Of a stretch of 30,274 bases of DNA, positions 14,384 through 22,721 are shown piece after piece. The translations under genes were made by a program, and so were the position numbers. How positions within the stretch are numbered: position 1 is the stretch's first letter; each line of letters opens with the position of its first letter. Origin of the DNA: Caryophanales bacterium UBA4100 (GTDB lineage: Bacteria > Bacillota > Bacilli > Paenibacillales > UBA4045); assembly GCA_002383285.1 (NCBI GenBank), contig DFXU01000054.1, forward strand, positions 11,238-41,511, given 5' to 3'. The notes under the pieces are model-generated. The model was not told where the DNA came from, made no database searches, and saw only the letters and a program-made list of their open reading frames with translations.

Positions 14384-15483
14384 GTGCTCCTATCAGGGTT
14401 TTACATGTAGTTGTCAACATGAACCGCGGTGGTGCTGAGACGCTTATTATGAACTTATATCGGAATATCGATCGTTCTAAGATACAGTTTGACTTCTTGA
14501 CCTGCAGGGAGGGTATATTCGACGATGAGATAGTCGAACTAGGGGGAAAGGTATATCAAATTCCTTATGTAACGGACATTGGCCATATCGGTTATTGCCA
14601 TGCTCTAGATCGTTTCTTCCATGAACATCCGGGATATCCTGTCATCCACTCACACATGGATAGAATGAGTGGACTTATTCTGCGAGGTGCAAAGAAAGCA
14701 GGGATTCCCACTCGGATCGCACACAGCCACAATACGAGAAGTGAGGGTGGTATTGCCGCTAGATTGTATAAGTGGTATTCCAGTACTCACATTATATCTT
14801 CTGCAACTCATTTGCTTGCTTGCTCCCTAACAGCAGCACAATGGCTATATTCGCGAAAAGCTGAAGATGCGTACATTCTGCCGAATGGAATTGATTGTGA
14901 GAAATTTGCCTATTCTCCGGATGCACAGCTACAGGTGAGAAGGGGGCTCCGGATAAGTACTAATACCCTCGTTGTGGGGCATGTAGGTCGATTCGTACAT
15001 CAGAAAAATCATGCATTCTTAATCGATACCTTCGCTAAGCTACAGCATATGGTGAAGGATTCCATTCTTATTCTCGTAGGAGATGGTCCTTTGCGTAAAG
15101 CAATGGAACTAAAGGTTGAAAATTTAAGACTGACAGAGAAGGTCAGATTCCTTGGTATTCGAAGCGACATCGAAAACATTCTTCAAGCATTCGATGTGTT
15201 CGTATTCCCATCCTTCCATGAGGGATTGCCAGTTACACTTATTGAGGCTCAAGGGGTAGGGTTACCTTGTGTAATATCTGACCATATAACAACAGAAGTG
15301 GATATGGGAGCGGGTCTTGTTCAATATGTGAGACTAAGTAAATCCCCGGCAATATGGGCAAATCGTATTCATAAATTAAGTAGGGTTAAACGTGACAGTA
15401 AAAGATATATAGAGGAAAATGGCTACAATATTCGCAATTCAGCGAAGTGGCTGGAAAACTATTATAAGGAGGTGTGCATTTGA
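14380..15483 (+). CDS. GT4-family glycosyltransferase (EpsF-like)
   Basis: A second GT-B glycosyltransferase of 367 aa. The N terminus, VLHVVVNMNRGGAETLIMNLYR, is the typical start of EpsF/GtfA-like enzymes. IPNGIDCEKF-type linker residues (LPNGIDCEKF) and the donor-site block FHEGLPVTLIEAQGVGLP with EX7E follow. ATG 14380 overlaps the previous stop by 4 bp and has a GGGGG ribosome site, so it is translationally coupled. Donor and acceptor sugars cannot be read from sequence. Confidence 0.9.
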   Translation: MSAPIRVLHVVVNMNRGGAETLIMNLYRNIDRSKIQFDFLTCREGIFDDEIVELGGKVYQIPYVTDIGHIGYCHALDRFFHEHPGYPVIHSHMDRMSGLILRGAKKAGIPTRIAHSHNTRSEGGIAARLYKWYSSTHIISSATHLLACSLTAAQWLYSRKAEDAYILPNGIDCEKFAYSPDAQLQVRRGLRISTNTLVVGHVGRFVHQKNHAFLIDTFAKLQHMVKDSILILVGDGPLRKAMELKVENLRLTEKVRFLGIRSDIENILQAFDVFVFPSFHEGLPVTLIEAQGVGLPCVISDHITTEVDMGAGLVQYVRLSKSPAIWANRIHKLSRVKRDSKRYIEENGYNIRNSAKWLENYYKEVCI

Positions 15484-16391
15484 AGCCGACTCTAACTGTG
15501 TTTACTCCAACATTTAATCGGGCGCATACTCTTCATTTATGTTATGACAGCCTTAAGCGACAAACATGCAAGGATTTCATCTGGCTCATCATTGATGATG
15601 GCTCCACGGATAACACGAGTGAGCTTATTGAAGGCTGGATGTCAGAGAAGTTGTTGCCGATCCAGTATCATTATCAGGACAATCAGGGAATGCATGGTGC
15701 GCATAATACAGCATATGAGCTAATCCATACGGAGCTCAATGTGTGTATTGATTCGGATGATTATATGGCGGATGATGCGGTCGAGAGGATTGTTACATTC
15801 TGGGCAAAATACGGTAATGACAAATATGCTGGTATCGTGGGTTTGGATGCGGCACCGAGTGGAGAAGTGATCGGTACGAGCATGCCCAGACATTTGCGTG
15901 AAGAGACACTTACTAATTTATATGGGAGACACAAGGTTAAAGGGGATAAAAAGCTTGTATATCGTACGGAGCTGACTCGAAGGTCGCCGCCATACCCCAT
16001 CTTTCCAGGTGAAAAGTATGGGCCGCTAGCTTACAAATACATTCTAATAGATCAACAGTATCCTCTATTGATTATGAATGAGGTGCTTTGTTACGTGGAG
16101 TATATGGTGGATGGATCAAGCATGAACATGTTAAAGCAATATAAACGGAATCCACGAGGGTTTTCCTTCTTCCGCAAGACTGCAATGGTTTATGCGCCAT
16201 CTTATGGGAGACGTCTGAGGGAAGTGATACATTACGTATCGAGCAATATCATGATCAGGAATTACAAGTTTTGGTTTGATTCGCCTTGCAAGTGGACTAC
16301 GCTAATCGCTATTCCTTTTGGCTTCGCTCTGTATGTATATATCCAGAATACAAGCAGGACGGCAGTATCCAGAAGAAAGCTAGTTCAATAA
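15480..16391 (+). CDS. GT2-family glycosyltransferase (EpsE/EpsH-like)
   Basis: An inverting GT-A enzyme of 303 aa. The N-terminal TVFTPTFNRAHTL, IIDDGSTDNTSELI and the metal-binding DSDDYMADDA are all present; a C-terminal hydrophobic segment may touch the membrane. TTG 15480 overlaps the previous stop (TTGA) and has AAGGAGG 7 nt upstream; GTG 15474 is too close to that site. In Bacillus subtilis the GT2 enzyme EpsE also acts as a flagellar clutch; nothing here shows whether this protein does so. Confidence 0.88.
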   Translation: MKPTLTVFTPTFNRAHTLHLCYDSLKRQTCKDFIWLIIDDGSTDNTSELIEGWMSEKLLPIQYHYQDNQGMHGAHNTAYELIHTELNVCIDSDDYMADDAVERIVTFWAKYGNDKYAGIVGLDAAPSGEVIGTSMPRHLREETLTNLYGRHKVKGDKKLVYRTELTRRSPPYPIFPGEKYGPLAYKYILIDQQYPLLIMNEVLCYVEYMVDGSSMNMLKQYKRNPRGFSFFRKTAMVYAPSYGRRLREVIHYVSSNIMIRNYKFWFDSPCKWTTLIAIPFGFALYVYIQNTSRTAVSRRKLVQ

Positions 16392-16411
16392 TCAAAGGAA
16401 GGAACGAAGAA

Positions 16412-17476
16412 ATGACTGTATTCTGGTTTAATCTTGGATTTGTCTATCTTTTTTCGACACTTGCCAGATATTTTGCTAGACCACCCTTATTATCAGTTGC
16501 AGTTAAACCAAGGCTGCTTTATATTGTTCCTGCTTTTATGTGTATGTTGTTGGTTGCAGGCTTGCAGAATAACATCGGTGATACGGTTTATTATATGCAT
16601 ACTTTTGAAATCACAGAGTTTACATGGGAGGATATAAGGTCAGGGAAGGATGTAGGATTTAATTTCTTCCAGATGGCCCTTCAAGGGTTTTCCAAAGACC
16701 CGCAGGTTTTGATATTCGCAACTGCCTTGATTACGAACCTCCTAATTGTAGTGACATTCTATCAATATTCAAGAGTGTTTGAATTAAGCCTGTATGTGTA
16801 TATTACGTCTGGACTATTTCTAGTTTCTATGAACGGAATTAGGCAATTTTTGGCTGCTGCTATTATTTTCTCCGCCACGAAGTATCTCATCGAGGGTAAA
16901 TGGAAGACATACATGTTAATCGTTCTTATTGCAGCAACCATCCATCAGAGCGCCCTAATTCTAATCCCAATTTATTTTGTTGTAAGAAGAAAAGCCTGGA
17001 CTGCGACAACCCTGGTTTTTTTATTGTTATCCATACTACTAGTTCTGGGATATGGACAGTTTTCCACGGTGTTGTTCTCGGCAATTGAGAGTACACAGTA
17101 TGGCCATTACAAAGATTTTCAAGAAGGCGGCGCGAATGCTCTCAGGTTGATCGTCTATGGCATACCCATCCTACTTGCCTACCTTGGAAGAGAGAGGCTA
17201 AGGACAATATGCCCCTATAGCGATTATATAGTTAACCTATCGATCTTAACATTCATCTTTATGTTGATATCTACTCAGAATTGGATCTTCGCCAGAATGA
17301 CCATCTATCTTGGTTTGTATAATGTCATCTTAATTTCATGGATTTGTAAGGTGTTTGCTGAGAAGGATCAGAAGCTGATTTATTATGGCATCCTAGGATG
17401 TTATCTCGTCTATTTTTATTACGAACATGTCATTAGCTTGGGAATGAATTATAGGAGCGAATATTTATCGTGGTGA
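16412..17476 (+). CDS. EpsG-family membrane polymerase
   Basis: The 354-residue protein has about ten hydrophobic segments and the EpsG-family traits: AGLQNNIGDTVYYMHTF near residue 50, then VGFNFFQMAL and a central NGIRQFLAAAIIF with Arg and Gln in a membrane context, followed by HQSALILIPIY. EpsG proteins are Wzy-like candidates that polymerise lipid-linked repeat units on the outer face. ATG 16412 follows AAAGGAAGGA by about 8 nt; the in-frame reading upstream to 16286 lies within the previous gene and is rejected. It is the only polymerase-like gene in the window; no Wzx flippase is visible. Confidence 0.85.
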   Translation: MTVFWFNLGFVYLFSTLARYFARPPLLSVAVKPRLLYIVPAFMCMLLVAGLQNNIGDTVYYMHTFEITEFTWEDIRSGKDVGFNFFQMALQGFSKDPQVLIFATALITNLLIVVTFYQYSRVFELSLYVYITSGLFLVSMNGIRQFLAAAIIFSATKYLIEGKWKTYMLIVLIAATIHQSALILIPIYFVVRRKAWTATTLVFLLLSILLVLGYGQFSTVLFSAIESTQYGHYKDFQEGGANALRLIVYGIPILLAYLGRERLRTICPYSDYIVNLSILTFIFMLISTQNWIFARMTIYLGLYNVILISWICKVFAEKDQKLIYYGILGCYLVYFYYEHVISLGMNYRSEYLSW

Positions 17477-17498
17477 GACAATAAAGGGGGACATAAAG

Positions 17499-18233
17499 TT
17501 GGCAGAAAGTGATGGGATTCCACGTCTGATCCATTATTGCTGGTTCGGTCGAGGAGAGAAACCTAAGAAGATCATAAAGTGTATGAAGAGCTGGCAGAGG
17601 CATCTTGGTGATTATCAGATCATGGAATGGAATGAAGACAATTTCGATATCCATTCCAATGTGTACGTGAAGCAAGCTTATGAAGCTAAGAAATACGCAT
17701 TCGTTAGTGATTATGTGCGCTTGTATGCCCTGTATCACCATGGAGGCATATATATGGATACGGATGTAGAGGTCATCAAGCCGCTTGACAGATTTCTGCA
17801 TCATGGGGCATTCTCCGGATTCGAGGATGAGGTATATCTTCAGTCAGGTACGATGGGGGCTGTCCGAGAGCATCCGTGGATTAAGGAATTAATGAATCAC
17901 TATCACGATAGTCGTTTTGTGTTGAGTGATGGCACATTGGATATGACGACCAATACAGCGATGATGACCAATAAATGTGGTAAGTACGGATTGCAATTGA
18001 ATGGACAATACCAGGTTCTGAACAATGGTGTCACATTCTATCCGCGAACCTTCTTTAGTCCTTATGACTATATCAATGGTGGCAATTACTTAACAGATGA
18101 AAGTTATACGATTCATCACTTTGCCAAGTCTTGGCTCCCTGCACATGTGCGTTTAAGAGGCGAATTCAAGAAAACGATCGGTCGTTATATCGGGCCAAGA
18201 TTCGTAGCGACAATGAGAACGATCTTTAAATAA
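17499..18233 (+). CDS. GT32-like (capsular/OCH1-type) glycosyltransferase
   Basis: The N-terminal IPRLIHYCWFGRGEKP and the donor site GGIYMDTDVEVIKPLD, with the DxD motif at residues 87-89, mark the DXD sugar-binding family near GT32. The length of 244 aa is usual. TTG 17499 is used: AAAGGGGG lies 8 nt upstream and no in-frame ATG exists nearby. It lies 22 bp after the polymerase gene and 21 bp before the priming transferase. It has no counterpart in the Bacillus subtilis eps operon as I remember it, so it may add a side sugar particular to this polymer. Confidence 0.85.
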   Translation: MAESDGIPRLIHYCWFGRGEKPKKIIKCMKSWQRHLGDYQIMEWNEDNFDIHSNVYVKQAYEAKKYAFVSDYVRLYALYHHGGIYMDTDVEVIKPLDRFLHHGAFSGFEDEVYLQSGTMGAVREHPWIKELMNHYHDSRFVLSDGTLDMTTNTAMMTNKCGKYGLQLNGQYQVLNNGVTFYPRTFFSPYDYINGGNYLTDESYTIHHFAKSWLPAHVRLRGEFKKTIGRYIGPRFVATMRTIFK

Positions 18234-18254
18234 AAGATCATGGGGTGATCCATA

Positions 18255-18854
18255 ATGAAGCGCGTTATTGATCTATTGATTTCGATATCACTAGTGTTAC
18301 TTTTATTCCCATTCATCATGATTATAGCGGTCTTGGTTAGACTTAAGCTTGGAGCTCCCATCATATTCAAGCAGCAGCGCCCGGGGTTACATGGAGTCCC
18401 GTTCTATCTTTACAAATTCCGTACAATGACAGATGAAAGTGATGGCAATGGCCAATTGCTTCCCGACCATGTGAGACTAACAGCCTTTGGTAAGTTTTTA
18501 AGAAAATATAGCTTAGATGAGTTGCTGCAGCTTGTTAATGTTATAAAAGGCGAGCTGAGCTTGGTTGGCCCAAGACCGCTTCTCATGGAGTATCTGCCCT
18601 TGTATACGGAGGAGCAGGCTAGACGTCACGAGGTAAAGCCGGGAATAACTGGGTGGGCTCAGGTGAATGGGAGGAATGCAATTACCTGGGAGGAGAAATT
18701 CAGATTGGATAATTGGTATGTGAAGAATAGATGCTTCCAGCTTGATTGTATAATATTATTCTTAACGTTACAGAAGGTTGTTCGATCTGATGGGGTTAGC
18801 AGCGCGAATCATGCAACCATGCCGGTTTTTAGAGGAAGTATTCATAATCAATAA
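18255..18854 (+). CDS. Priming sugar-phosphate transferase (EpsL-like)
   Basis: This is a polyprenyl-phosphate hexose-1-phosphate transferase, loading the first sugar onto undecaprenyl phosphate. One N-terminal membrane segment (about residues 7-29) precedes the catalytic block with KFRTM, LRKYSLDELLQLVNVIKGE and SLVGPRPLL, all standard for the family. At 199 aa it is the short monotopic PglC/EpsL type. Together with the dehydratase, aminotransferase and acetyltransferase here it would start the repeat unit with a diacetamido-trideoxyhexose. Its GGGG ribosome site sits in the loop of a small GATCA/TGATC hairpin (18236-18250). Confidence 0.92.
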   Translation: MKRVIDLLISISLVLLLFPFIMIIAVLVRLKLGAPIIFKQQRPGLHGVPFYLYKFRTMTDESDGNGQLLPDHVRLTAFGKFLRKYSLDELLQLVNVIKGELSLVGPRPLLMEYLPLYTEEQARRHEVKPGITGWAQVNGRNAITWEEKFRLDNWYVKNRCFQLDCIILFLTLQKVVRSDGVSSANHATMPVFRGSIHNQ

Positions 18855-18875
18855 TAATGAGGATGTGATAGCTCA

Positions 18876-20063
18876 ATGGATGAGCATGCAAGGATTTATT
18901 TGTCTGCACCGCACATGAGTGGGAATGAGCAGCGTTATATGAAGGAAGCGTTCGATACCAATTGGATTGCCCCGCTTGGGCCGAATGTAGACGCCTTTGA
19001 ACAAGAGCTAGCAACCTATGTAGGAGTTCGTGGTGCTGTTGCGCTTAGCACTGGTACGGCAGCGATCCACCTGTCCTTGCAATTATTGGAGGTAGATAAA
19101 GGAGATCGGGTTTTCTGTTCGAGCTTAACCTTCGTTGCCAGTGCTAACCCCATACGATATATGGGAGCCGAGCCAGTCTTTATAGACTCCGAGCCTGATA
19201 CATGGAACATGTCACCTCAGGCATTGTCTAGAGCTCTAGCTGAATCGCATAGGGAGGGTAAATTACCAAAGGCAGTCATCGTCGTCCATCTATACGGGCA
19301 GAGCGCTAGAATGGAAGAGATTGTCGCCTTATGTGATCAATATCAGGTGCCAATTATCGAGGATGCTGCAGAATCACTTGGCTCAATATACAAGGGAAAG
19401 GCGAGCGGATCCATAGGTAGATATGGAATCTACTCATTCAACGGAAACAAGATTATTACAACCTCTGGGGGAGGAATGCTGGTCTCCGATGATGAAGACG
19501 CTCTTAAGAAGGCACACTTCTTGGCCTCACAAGCAAGAGATCCAGCCCCATATTATCAACATAGCATCGTAGGCTATAATTATCGGATGAGTAATTTATT
19601 AGCCGGGGTGGGGAGAGCGCAATTAGAGGTCTTGAATGAACGAGTAAAGACGAAAAGAGCGATACATACTAGGTACTATCAAGCATTATCCGATATACAG
19701 GGAATTTCCTTCATGCCAGAGCTAGAGGATACAAGATCAAACCGCTGGCTTACAGCCTTAACCCTAGATGATCAAGAGGTGGGGTGTTCGATTCAAGACT
19801 TAATAGAGGCCTTAGCTGAGAACAATATTGAGAGTCGTCCGGTTTGGAAGCCGATGCATATGCAGCCTCTGTTCAGGGGGGCACGTTATTACCCTCATGA
19901 TCAGCAGAAGAGTATATCAGAGAAATTGTTTCAAACTGGCATTTGCTTACCCTCTGGTACCGGCATGACTGAGGCGGATCAGTCAAGGGTGATCGATTGT
20001 TTACAATCTGAAATTAAGCAGGCTAATGGAAAGTGCGCAGAGCGCACTTTTTTTGTTGGGTAG
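18876..20063 (+). CDS. DegT/DnrJ/EryC1 sugar aminotransferase (EpsN-like)
   Basis: A PLP enzyme that aminates the 4-keto sugar made by the EpsC-like dehydratase. Lys192 in SFNGNKIITTSGGG is the PLP lysine and Asp163 in IIEDAAES binds the pyridine nitrogen; TGTAAIHLSL near residue 60 forms the phosphate cup. At 395 aa the length is normal. The start ATG 18876 has GAGG 11-13 nt upstream, a little long. The last ten codons are made of an intrinsic terminator hairpin, giving an odd tail CAERTFFVG that probably lies outside the fold. Confidence 0.92.
   Translation: MDEHARIYLSAPHMSGNEQRYMKEAFDTNWIAPLGPNVDAFEQELATYVGVRGAVALSTGTAAIHLSLQLLEVDKGDRVFCSSLTFVASANPIRYMGAEPVFIDSEPDTWNMSPQALSRALAESHREGKLPKAVIVVHLYGQSARMEEIVALCDQYQVPIIEDAAESLGSIYKGKASGSIGRYGIYSFNGNKIITTSGGGMLVSDDEDALKKAHFLASQARDPAPYYQHSIVGYNYRMSNLLAGVGRAQLEVLNERVKTKRAIHTRYYQALSDIQGISFMPELEDTRSNRWLTALTLDDQEVGCSIQDLIEALAENNIESRPVWKPMHMQPLFRGARYYPHDQQKSISEKLFQTGICLPSGTGMTEADQSRVIDCLQSEIKQANGKCAERTFFVG
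20030..20054 (+). terminator. Intrinsic terminator inside the aminotransferase 3' end
   Basis: AAAGTGCGC (20030-20038) and GCGCACTTT (20042-20050) form a 9-bp stem with an AGA loop, followed by T residues to 20054. It lies before the stop codon at 20061-20063 and in mid-operon, 45 bp ahead of glmS, with no clear promoter behind it. Read-through, for example by an EAR-type mechanism, would be needed for glmS and the acetyltransferase. Confidence 0.85.
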
Positions 20064-20098
20064 ACATTTTCGTTTAAGAGAGAGGAGCTGGGGTAATC

Positions 20099-21901
20099 AT
20101 GTGTGGAATTGTAGGGTATATTGGCAAACAGGATGCGAAGGAAATCTTGTTAAAAGGATTAGAGAAGCTTGAATATCGGGGTTATGATTCAGCGGGAATC
20201 GCTTTGCTGAGTGAAGACGGAGTTCATGTGTTCAAGGAGAAGGGTCGGATCGCCGCACTTCGGGAGGTAGTAGATCAGAGTGTGAAAGCCTATATGGGGA
20301 TAGGTCATACCAGGTGGGCCACGCATGGAGCACCAAATCGCATTAACGCCCATCCTCATCAAAGTGAGAGTGGTCGATTTACCCTCGTACACAATGGCGT
20401 GATTGAGAACTATCAGGCACTAAAGCAAGAATACTTGCAGAACGTGAATGTGGCCAGTGATACAGACACAGAGATTGTAGTCCACCTTATGGAGCAGATT
20501 GCGGATTCCGATTTAAAGGTGGAAGAGGCCTTCAGAAAAACAATCAAGCTGTTAAAAGGCTCCTATGCGATTGCTCTTATTGATAATACAGATAGTGAAA
20601 CCATCTATGTTGCCAAGAATAAAAGCCCATTGCTTATCGGGATTGGAGAGGATTTCCACGTCATTGCGAGCGATGCTATGGCCATGCTACAGCTTACAAA
20701 TCAATATGTGGAAATCATGGATGAGGAAATCGTGATCATTCGGAGCGATAGTAAAATAATCAAAAACACAGAGTGGAAATCGGTTCAACGCAATCCCATT
20801 ATTGCCAAGCTGGATGCTGGGGACATTGAAAAGGGTCCGTATCGGCACTATATGTTAAAGGAGATTGATGAACAGCCTTTGGTCTTACGTAAGCTAATAG
20901 AGAAGTACTCCAATGAAGCTGGTGAAGTAATCATAGAACAAGAGGTTCGTGAGGCGATAAAGTCTGCTGACCGCCTTTACGTCATTGCATGCGGAACAAG
21001 CTATCACGCTGGTCTAATTGCCAAACAGCTGTTCGAGAGAATAGCGCACATTCCTGTAGAAGTTCATGTGGCTAGCGAATTTCTGTATAATCCACCTCTA
21101 CTCTCGAAGAAACCACTATTTATCTTCATCTCACAAAGCGGAGAAACGGCAGACAGTAGGGGGGTGTTAGTCCAGATCAAGAGTATGGGATATCCAGCAT
21201 TAACGATTACCAATGTGCCAGGCTCGACTTTATCACGTGAAGCGGATTATACGTTGTGTACACATGCAGGTCCGGAGATTGCTGTAGCCTCCACCAAAGC
21301 TTATACAGCACAAATAACCGTGTTAGCGCTCCTGGCTTTCGATAGTGCAAGCGTCAGAGGGGTAAAGCTAGACTTCCACCCACTACGAGAGTTAAGTCTG
21401 GTTGCGAACGCAATGGAAACGCTAGTGAACGAGAAAGGAAAGATGGAGGATCTGGTTTGGAAGTATCTGAGTACGTCGCGTAGCTGCTACTTTCTTGGAC
21501 GAGGTGTGGATTATTATGTTTGCTTGGAAGGTGCGCTGAAGCTTAAGGAGATATCTTATATCCAAGCTGAAGGATTTGCCGGCGGTGAATTAAAGCATGG
21601 AACCATCGCATTGATTGAGAAGGATACGCCTGTAATTGTGCTTATCACACAATCTCACATCAATAGTAAGATGAGAAGCAATGTGCAGGAGGTCATGGCT
21701 CGCGGTGCACATGCTTGTATCATCAGCATGGAGGGAATGGAACACAATCATGATCAGCTGGTACTGCCATACGTTCATGAGGCCCTGACACCACTCGTCG
21801 CAGTTATCACATTTCAATTGATAGCCTATTATGCAGCACTATATAGAAGCTGTGATATTGATAAACCTAGGAACCTAGCTAAGAGTGTCACTGTAGAATG
21901 A
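20099..21901 (+). CDS. glmS: Glucosamine-6-phosphate synthase (isomerizing)
   Basis: Makes glucosamine-6-phosphate from fructose-6-phosphate and glutamine, feeding UDP-GlcNAc. The N terminus MCGIVGYIGK gives the catalytic Cys after Met removal; TRWATHGAPNRINAHPH and SDTDTEIVVHL belong to the glutaminase domain. Two SIS isomerase domains follow (CGTSYHAGLIAKQL, ISQSGETADSRG, STKAYTAQ) and the C-terminal KPRNLAKSVTVE is canonical. At 600 aa it is complete. AGAGAGGAG lies upstream of ATG 20099. Being inside an EPS operon it is likely an extra, dedicated copy supplying amino sugar for the polymer; the housekeeping copy is outside this window. Confidence 0.97.
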   Translation: MCGIVGYIGKQDAKEILLKGLEKLEYRGYDSAGIALLSEDGVHVFKEKGRIAALREVVDQSVKAYMGIGHTRWATHGAPNRINAHPHQSESGRFTLVHNGVIENYQALKQEYLQNVNVASDTDTEIVVHLMEQIADSDLKVEEAFRKTIKLLKGSYAIALIDNTDSETIYVAKNKSPLLIGIGEDFHVIASDAMAMLQLTNQYVEIMDEEIVIIRSDSKIIKNTEWKSVQRNPIIAKLDAGDIEKGPYRHYMLKEIDEQPLVLRKLIEKYSNEAGEVIIEQEVREAIKSADRLYVIACGTSYHAGLIAKQLFERIAHIPVEVHVASEFLYNPPLLSKKPLFIFISQSGETADSRGVLVQIKSMGYPALTITNVPGSTLSREADYTLCTHAGPEIAVASTKAYTAQITVLALLAFDSASVRGVKLDFHPLRELSLVANAMETLVNEKGKMEDLVWKYLSTSRSCYFLGRGVDYYVCLEGALKLKEISYIQAEGFAGGELKHGTIALIEKDTPVIVLITQSHINSKMRSNVQEVMARGAHACIISMEGMEHNHDQLVLPYVHEALTPLVAVITFQLIAYYAALYRSCDIDKPRNLAKSVTVE

Positions 21902-22566
21902 GTACTAGTCAGATGAAGATCATTATTGCTGGCTCTGGCGGTCACGCTAAGGTGATTATTGATATTCTTGAGAAACTAGATAGGTATGACATAATTGGTT
22001 TTATTGATGGGTTCAAGGCGAAAGGCACTTCCGTCTATGGATATGAGGTTCTTGGTGATGAAAGCTATATTCAAGACAACCATAATACGATTGATGGTGG
22101 TATTGTTGCTATTGGTGATAATTGGGTGCGATCAAAGGTAGTCTCCCGTATTCTAGCCATCCATACTCAATTTAAATTTATTACCGCTGTACACCCTTCC
22201 GCTACCATCGCAAGAGGTGTTACGGTTGGAGATGGAACAGTCATCATGGCAGGTTCTGTAATTAATAGCGATACGGTTATTGGTGAGCATTGTATATTGA
22301 ATACCAAATCATCCGTAGATCATGATTGTACAGTAAGGGACTTTGTTACCATAGCTCCTAACGCTACAACCGGAGGCAATGTTAAGATCGGCAATTTCAG
22401 CACAGTATCATTAGGTGCGAATATTATTCATTCCAGGGAAATTGGTGCGCACACGATCATTGGTGCTGGCTCTAATGTTCTATCTGATATTGGTTCATTT
22501 ACCGTGGCTTATGGGACACCTGCTAGAGTAATTAGAAGCCGGGAACAAGGAGAGAATTATCTGTAA
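21898..22566 (+). CDS. NeuD/PglD-type sugar O/N-acetyltransferase (EpsM-like)
   Basis: A left-handed beta-helix acetyltransferase of 222 aa. The N-terminal Rossmann-like part IIIAGSGGHAKVIIDIL binds the sugar nucleotide; hexapeptide repeats follow from about residue 95 (VHPSATIARGVTVGDG). The catalytic His lies in SSVDHDCTV and the tail GTPARVIRSR is typical. It probably acetylates the 4-amino group formed by the EpsN-like enzyme, completing a diacetylbacillosamine-type donor. ATG 21898 overlaps the glmS stop (ATGA). It is the last gene before the lasso promoter. Confidence 0.92.
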   Translation: MSTSQMKIIIAGSGGHAKVIIDILEKLDRYDIIGFIDGFKAKGTSVYGYEVLGDESYIQDNHNTIDGGIVAIGDNWVRSKVVSRILAIHTQFKFITAVHPSATIARGVTVGDGTVIMAGSVINSDTVIGEHCILNTKSSVDHDCTVRDFVTIAPNATTGGNVKIGNFSTVSLGANIIHSREIGAHTIIGAGSNVLSDIGSFTVAYGTPARVIRSREQGENYL

Positions 22567-22585
22567 AGGCATGAAGAATTAACGT

Positions 22586-22614
22586 TTGACAACAATGGGA
22601 GATGATGGTAATCT
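22586..22614 (+). promoter_or_regulatory. Promoter of the lasso peptide operon
   Basis: TTGACA (22586-22591), a 17-bp spacer and TAATCT (22609-22614) give a good SigA-type promoter 20 bp behind the acetyltransferase stop. The expected start is near 22621, placing two SinR-like boxes in the first 50 transcribed bases. Confidence 0.65.
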
Positions 22615-22622
22615 AAGTGTAT

Positions 22623-22638
22623 GTTCTTTATTAAGAAC
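22623..22638 (+). promoter_or_regulatory. SinR-like operator 1 of the lasso operon
   Basis: GTTCTTTATTAAGAAC differs by one base from the EPS operator palindrome. It starts at about +2 of the predicted transcript, a position suited to repression. Confidence 0.65.
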
Positions 22639-22655
22639 AAATTTAAGTTTTTAAT

Positions 22656-22671
22656 ATTCTCTAACAAGAAC
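22656..22671 (+). promoter_or_regulatory. SinR-like operator 2 of the lasso operon
   Basis: ATTCTCTAACAAGAAC has one mismatch in each 7-bp arm relative to GTTCTYT. Its centre is 33 bp (about three helical turns) from that of the first box, on the same DNA face. Confidence 0.45.
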
Positions 22672-22721
22672 GATTTTTACAATCGAGTAATCACAATATA
22701 TAGCGGTATGGCGGAGGTACA

